Shown here: positions 1 through 5,410 of the stretch, in pieces
Position numbering within the stretch: the first letter of the stretch is position 1
How the letters are laid out: each line of letters starts with the position of its first letter
Assembly (NCBI GenBank): GCA_035942915.1
Contig: DASZCR010000047.1
Location: 1-5,410, forward strand
DNA from: DASZCR01 sp035942915
GTDB taxonomy: Bacteria > Acidobacteriota > Blastocatellia > Pyrinomonadales > Pyrinomonadaceae
DNA length: 5,410 nt
Direction of reading: 5' to 3'
Notes under the pieces: generated by a model
Seen by the model: only the letters and a program-made list of their open reading frames with translations
Database searches by the model: none
What the model was told of the DNA's origin: nothing
Program-made: the position numbers and the translations under genes

Positions 1-55
1 AAGCATTGCGCCGGTCTTCTCTTTTCTCACAAAGGCAGATATACGCGCGCGTCAT

Positions 56-769
56 TCACGGCGCGAGGCACGCCCAGAGCGCGGGCGTCGAGGCCGTATT
101 GTAGGCGGGGCGGGGGATGCGTGCTTTGAAGTCCTGCGTAAAACGGCCATCGACGCGGATGCTGAAGGTCAAGCCCTGTTGCGCGTCCGCGCCGTGAAAC
201 TGGTTGACCGAATCGAACCACGCGCTGTAACTATCGACGTAGACCTTCTCGCCCGTATCGTGGTTGAGCAGGTAGAAACGCTTGTCGAGATTCGTCCGCA
301 GCCAGACGAACTCGTTGCACACGTCCGTCTGAAGATGGTCGCGGTGCGCGGGCACTGCGCGCGGCGCGTCGTCGTACATGATGAGGATGCGACCCGTCGC
401 CTCAAACGGCAGCGTCTCGATGAACGCCATCAACTCGGAGAACTCTTCGGCCGCCTCCGTGCGATGCCAGAGTTCCGTCTTGTCAAGGTCGAGATAGTTG
501 TAGGGGACGCCGGGGCGCGTTCTGGCGAGCCAGATTTCGCGCGCGCCCGGCTGGTGCGGGCTTTTGGCGTCGAGCCTGTGCGCGTTGAGGAAAAAGGAGT
601 CGGTCTGTGCCTCGATGTGTCGTCGGATGCGCTCGACGATGTAGGAATCGAGCGACTTGAGGCGCTCCACGTCGATAAATTCGTCGAAAGATTTGTAACA
701 GGGATATTTGATGCGTGGGTCAACCGCTTGCGCGACCATCCCCGTGTCGTCAGTCTGCGCCTTCGTCAT
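56..769 (-). CDS. Putative Fe(II)/2-oxoglutarate-dependent oxygenase-like protein (cupin/DSBH fold), 237 aa
   Basis: I do not recognise a named family with certainty. Seen directly: a mixed N-terminal half (about residues 1-125) is followed by a region with the order H142-R-D144, then WLRTNL (156-161), TGEKVYVDS (172-180), NQFHG with H192, and SIRVDG with R205. An H-x-D dyad, a distal His about 50 residues later and an Arg 13 residues after that His match the iron-binding triad and 2-oxoglutarate anchor of double-stranded beta-helix oxygenases, including aspartyl/asparaginyl hydroxylase-like proteins. The substrate is unknown. No signal peptide or membrane segment is visible, so it is probably cytosolic. 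The ATG at 769 was chosen because a strong Shine-Dalgarno (GGAGGTG, minus strand 779-773) precedes it; an in-frame upstream extension to 946 would run into the neighbouring gene. It lies 44 bp downstream of the Erf-like gene, probably in the same transcript. The C-terminus after residue 215 looks unstructured. The gene call is firm and the function is inferred. Confidence 0.72.
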   Translation of the reverse strand: MTKAQTDDTGMVAQAVDPRIKYPCYKSFDEFIDVERLKSLDSYIVERIRRHIEAQTDSFFLNAHRLDAKSPHQPGAREIWLARTRPGVPYNYLDLDKTELWHRTEAAEEFSELMAFIETLPFEATGRILIMYDDAPRAVPAHRDHLQTDVCNEFVWLRTNLDKRFYLLNHDTGEKVYVDSYSAWFDSVNQFHGADAQQGLTFSIRVDGRFTQDFKARIPRPAYNTASTPALWACLAP

Positions 770-772
770 AGA

Positions 773-779
773 CACCTCC
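773..779 (-). promoter_or_regulatory. Strong Shine-Dalgarno for the oxygenase-like gene
   Basis: Read on the minus strand this is GGAGGTG, a perfect match to the 16S 3' end. It lies 3 nt (5 nt from the GGAGG core) before the ATG at 769. It decides the start and shows that the upstream in-frame extension to 946 is not used. It lies inside the 44-bp gap after the Erf-like gene, so the second gene of the pair can be initiated independently. Confidence 0.85.
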
Positions 780-813
780 CCCGTTCGTCCTGCCCAGAGT
801 CTTGAAGGTAGAG

Positions 814-1482
814 CTATTTCTGCGCCGTGCCGCGCGCACGTGCGGCGGCCGGGGCTTTCTCGCGGAAAATCCTGAGCACTTCGTACTTGTCCTGTTCGGT
901 CAGACTGTCGAGGCCGCCCGTCACCTCGTACTTCTGATTGACCCACTTGCGCACCTTAGCAGCATCGTAACCGAGCGCCCCGGCCGACTCCAAAATCTCC
1001 GCGCTGAGGTCTACAGAGCGGGCGGCGGGCGGCTGGGCGACGGGCGTTTTCGCATTGCTGGCCTGAGGCGGCGCAGGCGATGCGTCCTCGGCAGATTTGG
1101 GGCGCGTGCGCGTCGGCGCGGCCGAGGCCGCCGCGCGTTCGGCCTGCACACGCGTCGCTTTCTCCATCTCCTCGCGGCTGGCGACGCCGCGTTTGACCTC
1201 GAAGCCGAGCAGGGCGAGGGCGCGGCCGATGGCGCTCGTTTCGCAGACCTCGACGTAGCTGCTGGCCTGCACGTGGCCTGCGCTACGCAGTTCGTAGGCG
1301 TGGCCGGTGGCGGCGGGCAGGGCGTCGTCCGAATCCCGGTAAGCCTCTGCGCGGATGAGTATGAAACCGGTTTCGGCGTTGTGTTCGAGGATGTTGGTCG
1401 TCAGCCGACCCGTCGGATATTTGGCGTAAAACTTTTCGATTCGTTCGTGGACGGTGACGTAATCGTCGAGACTGTAGCGCAT
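814..1482 (-). CDS. Putative Erf/Rad52-like single-strand DNA annealing protein, 222 aa
   Basis: Seen: an N-terminal domain (about residues 5-100) with KFYAKYPTGRL (18-28), an AEAYR segment (45-49), AATGHAYE (57-64) and the motif ETSAIGRALALLGF (81-94). A low-complexity Ala/Pro/Thr/Arg linker follows (about 113-155), then a helical C-terminal segment (about 158-209). From memory, proteins with the Y(P)xGR...ETSA(I/V)GRALxxLG pattern occur in phages and actinobacterial genomes and are grouped with Erf/Rad52-type ssDNA-binding annealing proteins, which pair complementary single strands in recombination. That assignment is by motif resemblance only. The ATG at 1482 is preferred over a GTG at 1518 because GAGGGGG (minus 1495-1489) sits 6 nt upstream, while the GTG has no Shine-Dalgarno. 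It is first in a minus-strand pair with the oxygenase-like gene and divergent from the str operon. No exonuclease or SSB partner is visible in the window. It could instead be a conserved DNA-binding protein of unknown role. Confidence 0.72.
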   Translation of the reverse strand: MRYSLDDYVTVHERIEKFYAKYPTGRLTTNILEHNAETGFILIRAEAYRDSDDALPAATGHAYELRSAGHVQASSYVEVCETSAIGRALALLGFEVKRGVASREEMEKATRVQAERAAASAAPTRTRPKSAEDASPAPPQASNAKTPVAQPPAARSVDLSAEILESAGALGYDAAKVRKWVNQKYEVTGGLDSLTEQDKYEVLRIFREKAPAAARARGTAQK

Positions 1483-1488
1483 CGCATT

Positions 1489-1495
1489 CCCCCTC
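1489..1495 (-). promoter_or_regulatory. Shine-Dalgarno deciding the start of the Erf-like gene
   Basis: The minus strand reads GAGGGGG, then 6 nt, then ATG at 1482. A nearer ATG at 1487-1485 is out of frame. The alternative in-frame GTG at 1518 has no purine-rich site before it. Confidence 0.75.
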
Positions 1496-1558
1496 TCGAA
1501 ACCGTTTCGGAAGGCCACTTTAACAGAAAGCTAAAGGGCGGAAAACAAAGAAATTCGC

Positions 1559-1574
1559 ACCCTGCGGGCAGGGT
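1559..1574. repeat. 16-bp inverted repeat upstream of the rpsL promoter
   Basis: ACCCTGCGGGCAGGGT is a perfect 7-bp dyad around GG. It ends 13 bp before the -35 box of the rpsL promoter and lies in the zone where the minus-strand promoter should be, so an operator is possible. Read on the minus strand it is followed by a T-rich stretch, which superficially resembles a terminator, but no gene is upstream to be terminated in that direction. Confidence 0.5.
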
Positions 1575-1587
1575 CTCCCGTGTGCGC

Positions 1588-1616
1588 TTGACAGAGCTGC
1601 TCCTCATCCGTATAGT
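1588..1616 (+). promoter_or_regulatory. Near-consensus sigma-70 promoter for the rpsL operon
   Basis: TTGACA at 1588-1593 is a perfect -35 box. After exactly 17 bp comes TATAGT at 1611-1616, a 5 of 6 match to the -10 consensus. Transcription is predicted to start near 1623. It faces rpsL, about 450 nt downstream, and no other plus-strand promoter of similar quality is visible before rpsL. This strength suits a ribosomal protein operon. The start has not been measured and is inferred from the boxes. Confidence 0.8.
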
Positions 1617-1623
1617 CTCTCGT

Positions 1624-1640
1624 TTGGACAGATAGTCCAA
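1624..1640. repeat. Dyad at the predicted transcription start
   Basis: TTGGAC, AGATA, GTCCAA form a perfect 6-bp inverted repeat with a 5-bp centre, beginning about 8 bp after the -10 box. It could be a repressor operator overlapping +1, or a small hairpin at the very 5' end of the mRNA that affects stability. Confidence 0.55.
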
Positions 1641-1697
1641 TCCCGAAGCGCAACGTCCAGTAGGTTCTGCCGGTGTGGAGGCGTTGCCCGGCCGTGC

Positions 1698-1716
1698 CCC
1701 TTCAAGAGAGGGTTTT
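1698..1716 (+). terminator. Weak hairpin plus T4, possible attenuator
   Basis: CCCTT (1698-1702) can pair with GAGGG (1708-1712), one pair being a wobble, across a 5-nt loop, followed directly by TTTT. It is weak for an intrinsic terminator. Its right arm overlaps the left arm of the nested hairpin at 1710-1749, so the two structures would exclude each other. Confidence 0.25.
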
Positions 1717-1749
1717 CGGTCGCTTGACAATTATTGTGGCGTAAAACCC
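1710..1749 (+). promoter_or_regulatory. Nested hairpin in the rpsL leader
   Basis: Three concentric paired blocks are visible: GGGTTTT (1710-1716) with AAAACCC (1743-1749); CGCT (1721-1724) with GGCG (1738-1741), one pair a wobble; and ACAAT (1727-1731) with ATTGT (1733-1737). Small internal loops lie at 1717-1720, 1725-1726 and 1742. About 15 pairs in 40 nt makes this the most extended structure of the leader. Its function is unknown: it may be an mRNA element or, at its core, a protein-binding palindrome. Confidence 0.5.
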
Positions 1750-1762
1750 CGCGCCCCGCGAG

Positions 1763-1776
1763 AGTTTTCAGAAACT
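1763..1776 (+). repeat. Small inverted repeat in the rpsL leader
   Basis: AGTTT (1763-1767) and AAACT (1772-1776) flank TCAG. This is a 5-bp AT-rich stem with a tetraloop. A chance origin is quite possible. Confidence 0.3.
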
Positions 1777-1807
1777 GCTGCGGCCAAGCGTCGGGGACGC
1801 GAACACT

Positions 1808-1829
1808 GAATCAGATGTCATGCTGATTC
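1808..1829 (+). repeat. 7-bp inverted repeat in the rpsL leader
   Basis: GAATCAG (1808-1814) and CTGATTC (1823-1829) are perfect complements around an 8-nt loop. It is a plausible RNA hairpin or operator half-site pair; there is no T-run after it, so it is not an intrinsic terminator. Confidence 0.45.
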
Positions 1830-1876
1830 CGTCTCGCCTCCCGCATCGAAGGGAAAAAGCGACGCCACAGAAAAGT

Positions 1877-1898
1877 TTGGGCTTCGAGGGGAAGCCAA
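1877..1898 (+). repeat. Stable hairpin in the rpsL leader
   Basis: GGCTTC (1880-1885) pairs with GAAGCC (1891-1896) across a GAGGG loop. Allowing one bulged G, the stem extends to 8 bp (TTGG-CTTC with GAAGCCAA). The purine-rich GAGGG loop could mimic a Shine-Dalgarno, but no start codon follows at a useful distance. Confidence 0.45.
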
Positions 1899-1908
1899 CA
1901 TCCACACC

Positions 1909-1921
1909 CTTCCGACGGAAG
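1909..1921. repeat. Perfect 13-bp palindrome with a single central base
   Basis: CTTCCG, A, CGGAAG. Such a compact dyad is more typical of a protein-binding site than of an RNA hairpin, although a 5-bp stem with a GAC triloop is possible. It lies 21 bp upstream of a possible -10 box (TTTAAT, 1942-1947), where a -35 box would be expected. Confidence 0.45.
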
Positions 1922-1981
1922 TAGCCAGAACATCCCCGAAATTTAATCAAAATTTGCAGGGCGTACCGCTCTTGCGCTGAC

Positions 1982-2006
1982 TGCCGGACAAACCCCAGTT
2001 CCGGTA
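1982..2006 (+). repeat. Inverted repeat in the distal rpsL leader
   Basis: TGCCGGA (1982-1988) pairs with TCCGGTA (2000-2006), one pair being G-U, around an 11-nt C-rich loop. It lies about 55 nt before the rpsL Shine-Dalgarno. Confidence 0.35.
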
Positions 2007-2026
2007 AGAGGCAAGGTTGGTAGCCA

Positions 2027-2038
2027 TTTGCGCGCAAA
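2027..2038. repeat. Self-complementary 12-mer upstream of rpsL
   Basis: TTTGCGCGCAAA is a perfect palindrome, 22 bp upstream of the rpsL Shine-Dalgarno. With no unpaired centre it would have to act as a duplex binding site or an RNA dimer contact. It could also be chance in GC-rich DNA. Confidence 0.35.
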
Positions 2039-2060
2039 AGTTCGAGAGCCAAAAAAGCTA

Positions 2061-2066
2061 AGAGGA
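2061..2066 (+). promoter_or_regulatory. Shine-Dalgarno of rpsL, which begins with GTG
   Basis: AGAGGA lies 8 nt before GTG at 2075. It supports the GTG start, which gives the canonical S12 N-terminus MPTINQLVRKG. Confidence 0.8.
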
Positions 2067-2074
2067 CGAGAGCA

Positions 2075-2488
2075 GTGCCGACCATCAACCAGCTTGTTCG
2101 CAAAGGCCGTCAAGCCGTCAAGTACAAGACGGCCAGCCCGGCGCTTCAACAGTCGCCGCAACGTCGTGGAGTCTGCACGCGCGTCTATACGCAGACGCCG
2201 AAGAAGCCTAATTCGGCGCTGCGCAAGGTGGCGCGTGTGCGTCTGACCAACGGCATCGAGGTCACGACCTACATCCCCGGCGTCGGCCACAACTTGCAGG
2301 AGCACTCCATCGTGCTCATTCGCGGCGGGCGCGTCAAAGACCTGCCGGGCGTGCGTTACCACGTCATTCGGGGCACGCTCGACTCGGTCGGCGTCTCCGA
2401 CCGCAAGCAGGGTCGCTCGAAGTACGGCGCGAAGCGGCCGAAGGGCGGCGCAGCGGCAGGCGCAGGCAACAAAGGCGGCAAGAAGTAA
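2075..2488 (+). CDS. rpsL: Small ribosomal subunit protein S12
   Basis: S12 sits at the decoding centre of the 30S subunit and controls tRNA selection accuracy. The 137-residue product is collinear with E. coli S12 (124 residues) over its whole length: MPTINQLVRK at the start, RGVCTRVYTQTPKKPNSALRK (31-51), GHNLQEHS (71-78) and GGRVKDLPGVRYH (84-96). K43 and K88, where streptomycin-resistance changes usually occur, are both the wild-type Lys. D89, the residue methylthiolated by RimO in E. coli, is present. The extra length is a flexible Gly/Ala/Lys tail (123-137), found in many non-enteric bacteria. Start is GTG with a good Shine-Dalgarno. It is the first gene of the str cluster; rpsG follows after 22 bp. 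rpoC, a common upstream neighbour, is not present: a divergent gene pair takes its place. Confidence 0.99.
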   Translation: MPTINQLVRKGRQAVKYKTASPALQQSPQRRGVCTRVYTQTPKKPNSALRKVARVRLTNGIEVTTYIPGVGHNLQEHSIVLIRGGRVKDLPGVRYHVIRGTLDSVGVSDRKQGRSKYGAKRPKGGAAAGAGNKGGKK

Positions 2489-2510
2489 CGACTGAATACG
2501 GTTAAAGATT

Positions 2511-2981
2511 ATGCCTAGAAGAAGAGTTGTCGAAAGACGTGACGTACTGCCCGACCCGGTCTACAACAGCCCGTTGGTGACGAAGTTCATCAACGGCATC
2601 ATGCTCGACGGCAAGAAGTCGACGGCCGAGGGGATTTTCTACAGCGCCATGCTGACGCTCGGCGAGCGACTCAACGAAGACCCGCTCAAAGTCTTCAAGC
2701 GCGCGATTGACAACGTGCGCCCGACCGTCGAGGTCAAGTCGCGCCGCGTCGGCGGCTCGACCTATCAGGTGCCCATCGAGGTGCCGCAGGAGCGGCGCGG
2801 CTCGCTCGCCATCCGTTGGATTATGGCGGCCGCACGCGCGCGCGGTGAGAAGACGATGATTGACCGTCTGTCGGGCGAACTGCTCGACGCGGCCAACAAC
2901 CGTGGCAACGCCGTCAAGAAGAAGGAAGACACGCACCGCATGGCGGAGGCGAACAAGGCGTTTGCGCATTACAAGTGGTAA
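2511..2981 (+). CDS. rpsG: Small ribosomal subunit protein S7
   Basis: S7 nucleates assembly of the 30S head by binding the 3' major domain of 16S rRNA, and lines the E site. The product is 156 residues, the usual bacterial length. Visible landmarks are MPRRR at the basic N-terminus, the S7 signature around LDGKKSTAEGIFYSA (32-46), the beta-hairpin region VRPTVEVKSRRVGGSTYQVP (69-88), and the C-terminal helices ending in AFAHYKW. The ATG at 2511 follows rpsL by only 22 bp and has no good Shine-Dalgarno (TAAAGA is the best), which suggests translational coupling to rpsL. In E. coli S7 represses the operon by binding the rpsL-rpsG junction. The short gap here leaves little room for that site, so autoregulation, if any, would need another target. 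Confidence 0.99.
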   Translation: MPRRRVVERRDVLPDPVYNSPLVTKFINGIMLDGKKSTAEGIFYSAMLTLGERLNEDPLKVFKRAIDNVRPTVEVKSRRVGGSTYQVPIEVPQERRGSLAIRWIMAAARARGEKTMIDRLSGELLDAANNRGNAVKKKEDTHRMAEANKAFAHYKW

Positions 2982-2985
2982 AGCC

Positions 2986-3056
2986 GTGATAGGTCATCGG
3001 TGATAGGTGACGAGAGACAGCCTATCACCCGTCACCCGTCACCCAACACCTATCAC
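2986..3056. repeat. Inverted heptamer array between rpsG and fusA (copy 1)
   Basis: The gap reads in steps of 7: TGATAGG, TCATCGG, TGATAGG, TGACGAG (2987-3014), a short spacer AGACAG, then CCTATCA, CCCGTCA, CCCGTCA, CCCAACA, CCTATCA (3021-3055). The first group is the reverse complement of the second. GTGATAGG (2986-2993) pairs perfectly with CCTATCAC (3049-3056), and 3001-3014 pairs with 3028-3041 at 11 Watson-Crick and one G-U of 14. An alternative 8-bp stem joins 3000-3007 to 3021-3028. The array occupies nearly the whole 85-bp gap. Tandem heptamers are known from cyanobacteria and some other genomes; this inverted form is probably a dispersed element of this genome. Confidence 0.85.
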
Positions 3057-3057
3057 T

Positions 3058-3064
3058 AAAAGAG
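3058..3064 (+). promoter_or_regulatory. Weak Shine-Dalgarno of fusA at the edge of the heptamer element
   Basis: AAAAGAG is followed by only TT before ATG at 3067. It is short and close for a highly expressed gene. It begins 2 nt after the last base of the outer stem, so folding of the element could influence its access. It supports 3067 rather than the in-frame GTG at 3007, which lies within the repeats. Confidence 0.6.
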
Positions 3065-3066
3065 TT

Positions 3067-5163
<2,097 letters not shown>

Positions 5164-5241
5164 TTATCGGTAATAAGTGATAGGTGATTAGAGGGCGCTC
5201 ACATCCCATCACCCATCACCCATCGCCCAACACCTTTTACT
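5164..5241. repeat. Inverted heptamer array between fusA and tuf (copy 2)
   Basis: Starting directly after the fusA stop, it reads in steps of 7: TTATCGG, TAATAAG, TGATAGG, TGATTAG (5164-5191), a 13-bp centre, then CCCATCA, CCCATCA, CCCATCG, CCCAACA, CCTTTTA (5205-5239). The stem 5178-5191 with 5205-5218 has 11 of 14 pairs. Order and layout match copy 1, and the right ends align (CCCAACA then CCTWTYA then CT). The outer left heptamers are more decayed than in copy 1. It fills most of the 97-bp gap. Confidence 0.85.
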
Positions 5242-5242
5242 T

Positions 5243-5253
5243 AGGAGCGAGAG
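5243..5253 (+). promoter_or_regulatory. Ribosome binding region of tuf
   Basis: AGGAG (5243-5247) is the best Shine-Dalgarno core but is 13 nt from the ATG at 5261; GAGAG (5249-5253) at 7 nt may serve instead. It directly follows the last heptamer of copy 2. Confidence 0.55.
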
Positions 5254-5260
5254 AAAACAG

Positions 5261-5410
5261 ATGAGCAAGGAAAAATTTGACCGGTCGAAGCCGCACGTCA
5301 ACATCGGAACCATCGGGCACGTCGATCACGGGAAGACGACATTGACGGCGGCGATTACGAAAGTCTTAGCCAAGCACAACCCGCGCATCACGGTGCGGGC
5401 CTTCGACTCG
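5261..5410 (+). CDS. tuf: Translation elongation factor Tu, N-terminal 50 residues (cut by window end)
   Basis: EF-Tu delivers aminoacyl-tRNA to the ribosomal A site as a GTP complex. Translation of the open frame begins MSKEKFDRSKPHVNIGTIGH and carries the complete P-loop GHVDHGKT (19-26), followed by TLTAAIT and the start of the switch I region (RAFDS, 46-50). HVDHGKT distinguishes it from EF-G (HIDAGKT) and IF2. The frame is open to the last base; the rest of the roughly 400-residue protein lies outside. It follows fusA by 97 bp, in the usual str operon order. Confidence 0.97.
   Translation, partial: MSKEKFDRSKPHVNIGTIGHVDHGKTTLTAAITKVLAKHNPRITVRAFDS

Larger units (their letters stand above)
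1483..2074. other. 592-bp divergent intergenic control region without a convincing gene
   Basis: This stretch separates the minus-strand pair from rpsL. It contains one strong plus-strand promoter, a long predicted rpsL leader and at least seven inverted repeats, listed separately. I see no tRNA, no recognisable small RNA, and no open frame with protein-like composition and a ribosome binding site. A promoter for the minus-strand pair must lie here too, but I found no good match. The best candidates are weak: TTGGAC at 1640-1635 with GACTAT 17 bp later, and TTGTTT with TGTTAA 17 bp later, nearer the gene. Confidence 0.75.
1623..2074 (+). promoter_or_regulatory. Predicted long 5' leader of the rpsL-rpsG-fusA-tuf transcript
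   Basis: If transcription starts near 1623, rpsL has a leader of about 450 nt, much longer than needed for initiation. It holds, in order, a 5' dyad, a weak hairpin with four T, a nested hairpin at 1710-1749, and further hairpins at 1763-1776, 1808-1829, 1877-1898, 1909-1921 and 1982-2006, then a GC palindrome at 2027-2038. I recognise no known riboswitch or ribosomal-protein leader motif. A weaker undetected promoter nearer rpsL would shorten it; TTTAAT at 1942-1947 is a possible -10 but has no -35. Confidence 0.55.

Noticed and set aside
1..55. Start of a further minus-strand gene (ATG at 6-4) or a terminator after the oxygenase-like gene
   Set aside because: Only two codons would be in the window and the Shine-Dalgarno is weak; no hairpin with a T-run is visible, so neither can be supported.
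770..946. N-terminal extension of the oxygenase-like gene by 59 residues
   Set aside because: It would overlap the end of the Erf-like gene; the extension is Arg/Gly/Pro-rich shadow sequence and the ATG at 769 has a strong Shine-Dalgarno.
1483..1518. GTG at 1518 as start of the Erf-like gene
   Set aside because: It has no Shine-Dalgarno, while the ATG at 1482 has GAGGGGG at ideal spacing.
1724..1747. Second promoter starting with TTGACA at 1724
   Set aside because: The only AT-rich hexamer downstream (TAAAAC, 1742-1747) is 12 bp away, too close; at 16-18 bp the sequence is C-rich. The TTGACA is better explained as part of the nested inverted repeat.
1768..2085. Minus-strand open frame with a hydrophobic N-terminus (MVGTALVLLAFLALELL)
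   Set aside because: It is antisense to the rpsL start and leader, has no ribosome binding site, and the rest lacks protein-like composition. The hydrophobic run arises from the antisense of the rpsL initiation region.
2986..3056. CRISPR array or intrinsic terminator between rpsG and fusA
   Set aside because: Units of 7 bp without unique spacers exclude CRISPR, and there is no T-run after the hairpin; fusA must be transcribed through it.
3007..3066. In-frame GTG start giving a 20-residue longer EF-G
   Set aside because: The extension lies inside the heptamer repeats, has no Shine-Dalgarno, and the standard EF-G N-terminus begins at the ATG at 3067.

Overview
The window holds the start of a bacterial str (ribosomal protein/elongation factor) operon on the plus strand, rpsL-rpsG-fusA-tuf, with the last gene cut by the window end. 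A divergent two-gene cluster lies on the minus strand upstream of it. The DNA is GC-rich and codon use is similar throughout. The S12 tail rich in Gly, Ala and Lys, the canonical EF-G1 type and the EF-Tu N-terminus fit a free-living, non-enteric, GC-rich bacterium. I lean towards Acidobacteriota, but this is recall-based and the window holds no rRNA or other decisive marker.

Positions 56-769 (minus) encode a 237-residue protein with an H-x-D...H...R pattern like that of Fe(II)/2-oxoglutarate-dependent oxygenases. Positions 814-1482 (minus) encode a 222-residue protein with an ETSAIGRAL motif that resembles phage and actinobacterial Erf/Rad52-like single-strand annealing proteins. The two genes are 44 bp apart, both have strong Shine-Dalgarno sites, and they probably form one transcript.

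Positions 1483-2074 are a 592-bp divergent control region without a convincing gene. It contains a near-consensus sigma-70 promoter (TTGACA, 17 bp, TATAGT) pointing to rpsL. This predicts an unusually long rpsL leader of about 450 nt with several inverted repeats, including a dyad directly at the predicted transcription start and a nested hairpin at 1710-1749.

rpsL (2075-2488), rpsG (2511-2981), fusA (3067-5163) and tuf (from 5261) encode S12, S7, EF-G and EF-Tu: two 30S proteins and the two elongation GTPases. The rpsL-rpsG gap is only 22 bp. In contrast, the gaps on both sides of fusA (85 and 97 bp) are filled by the same kind of element: degenerate 7-bp repeats of the form CCYRTCA, preceded by their reverse complements, so that each gap can fold into a long imperfect hairpin ending at the next gene's ribosome binding site. 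The two copies show a compensatory base-pair change. This pair of heptamer elements is the most unusual feature of the window.
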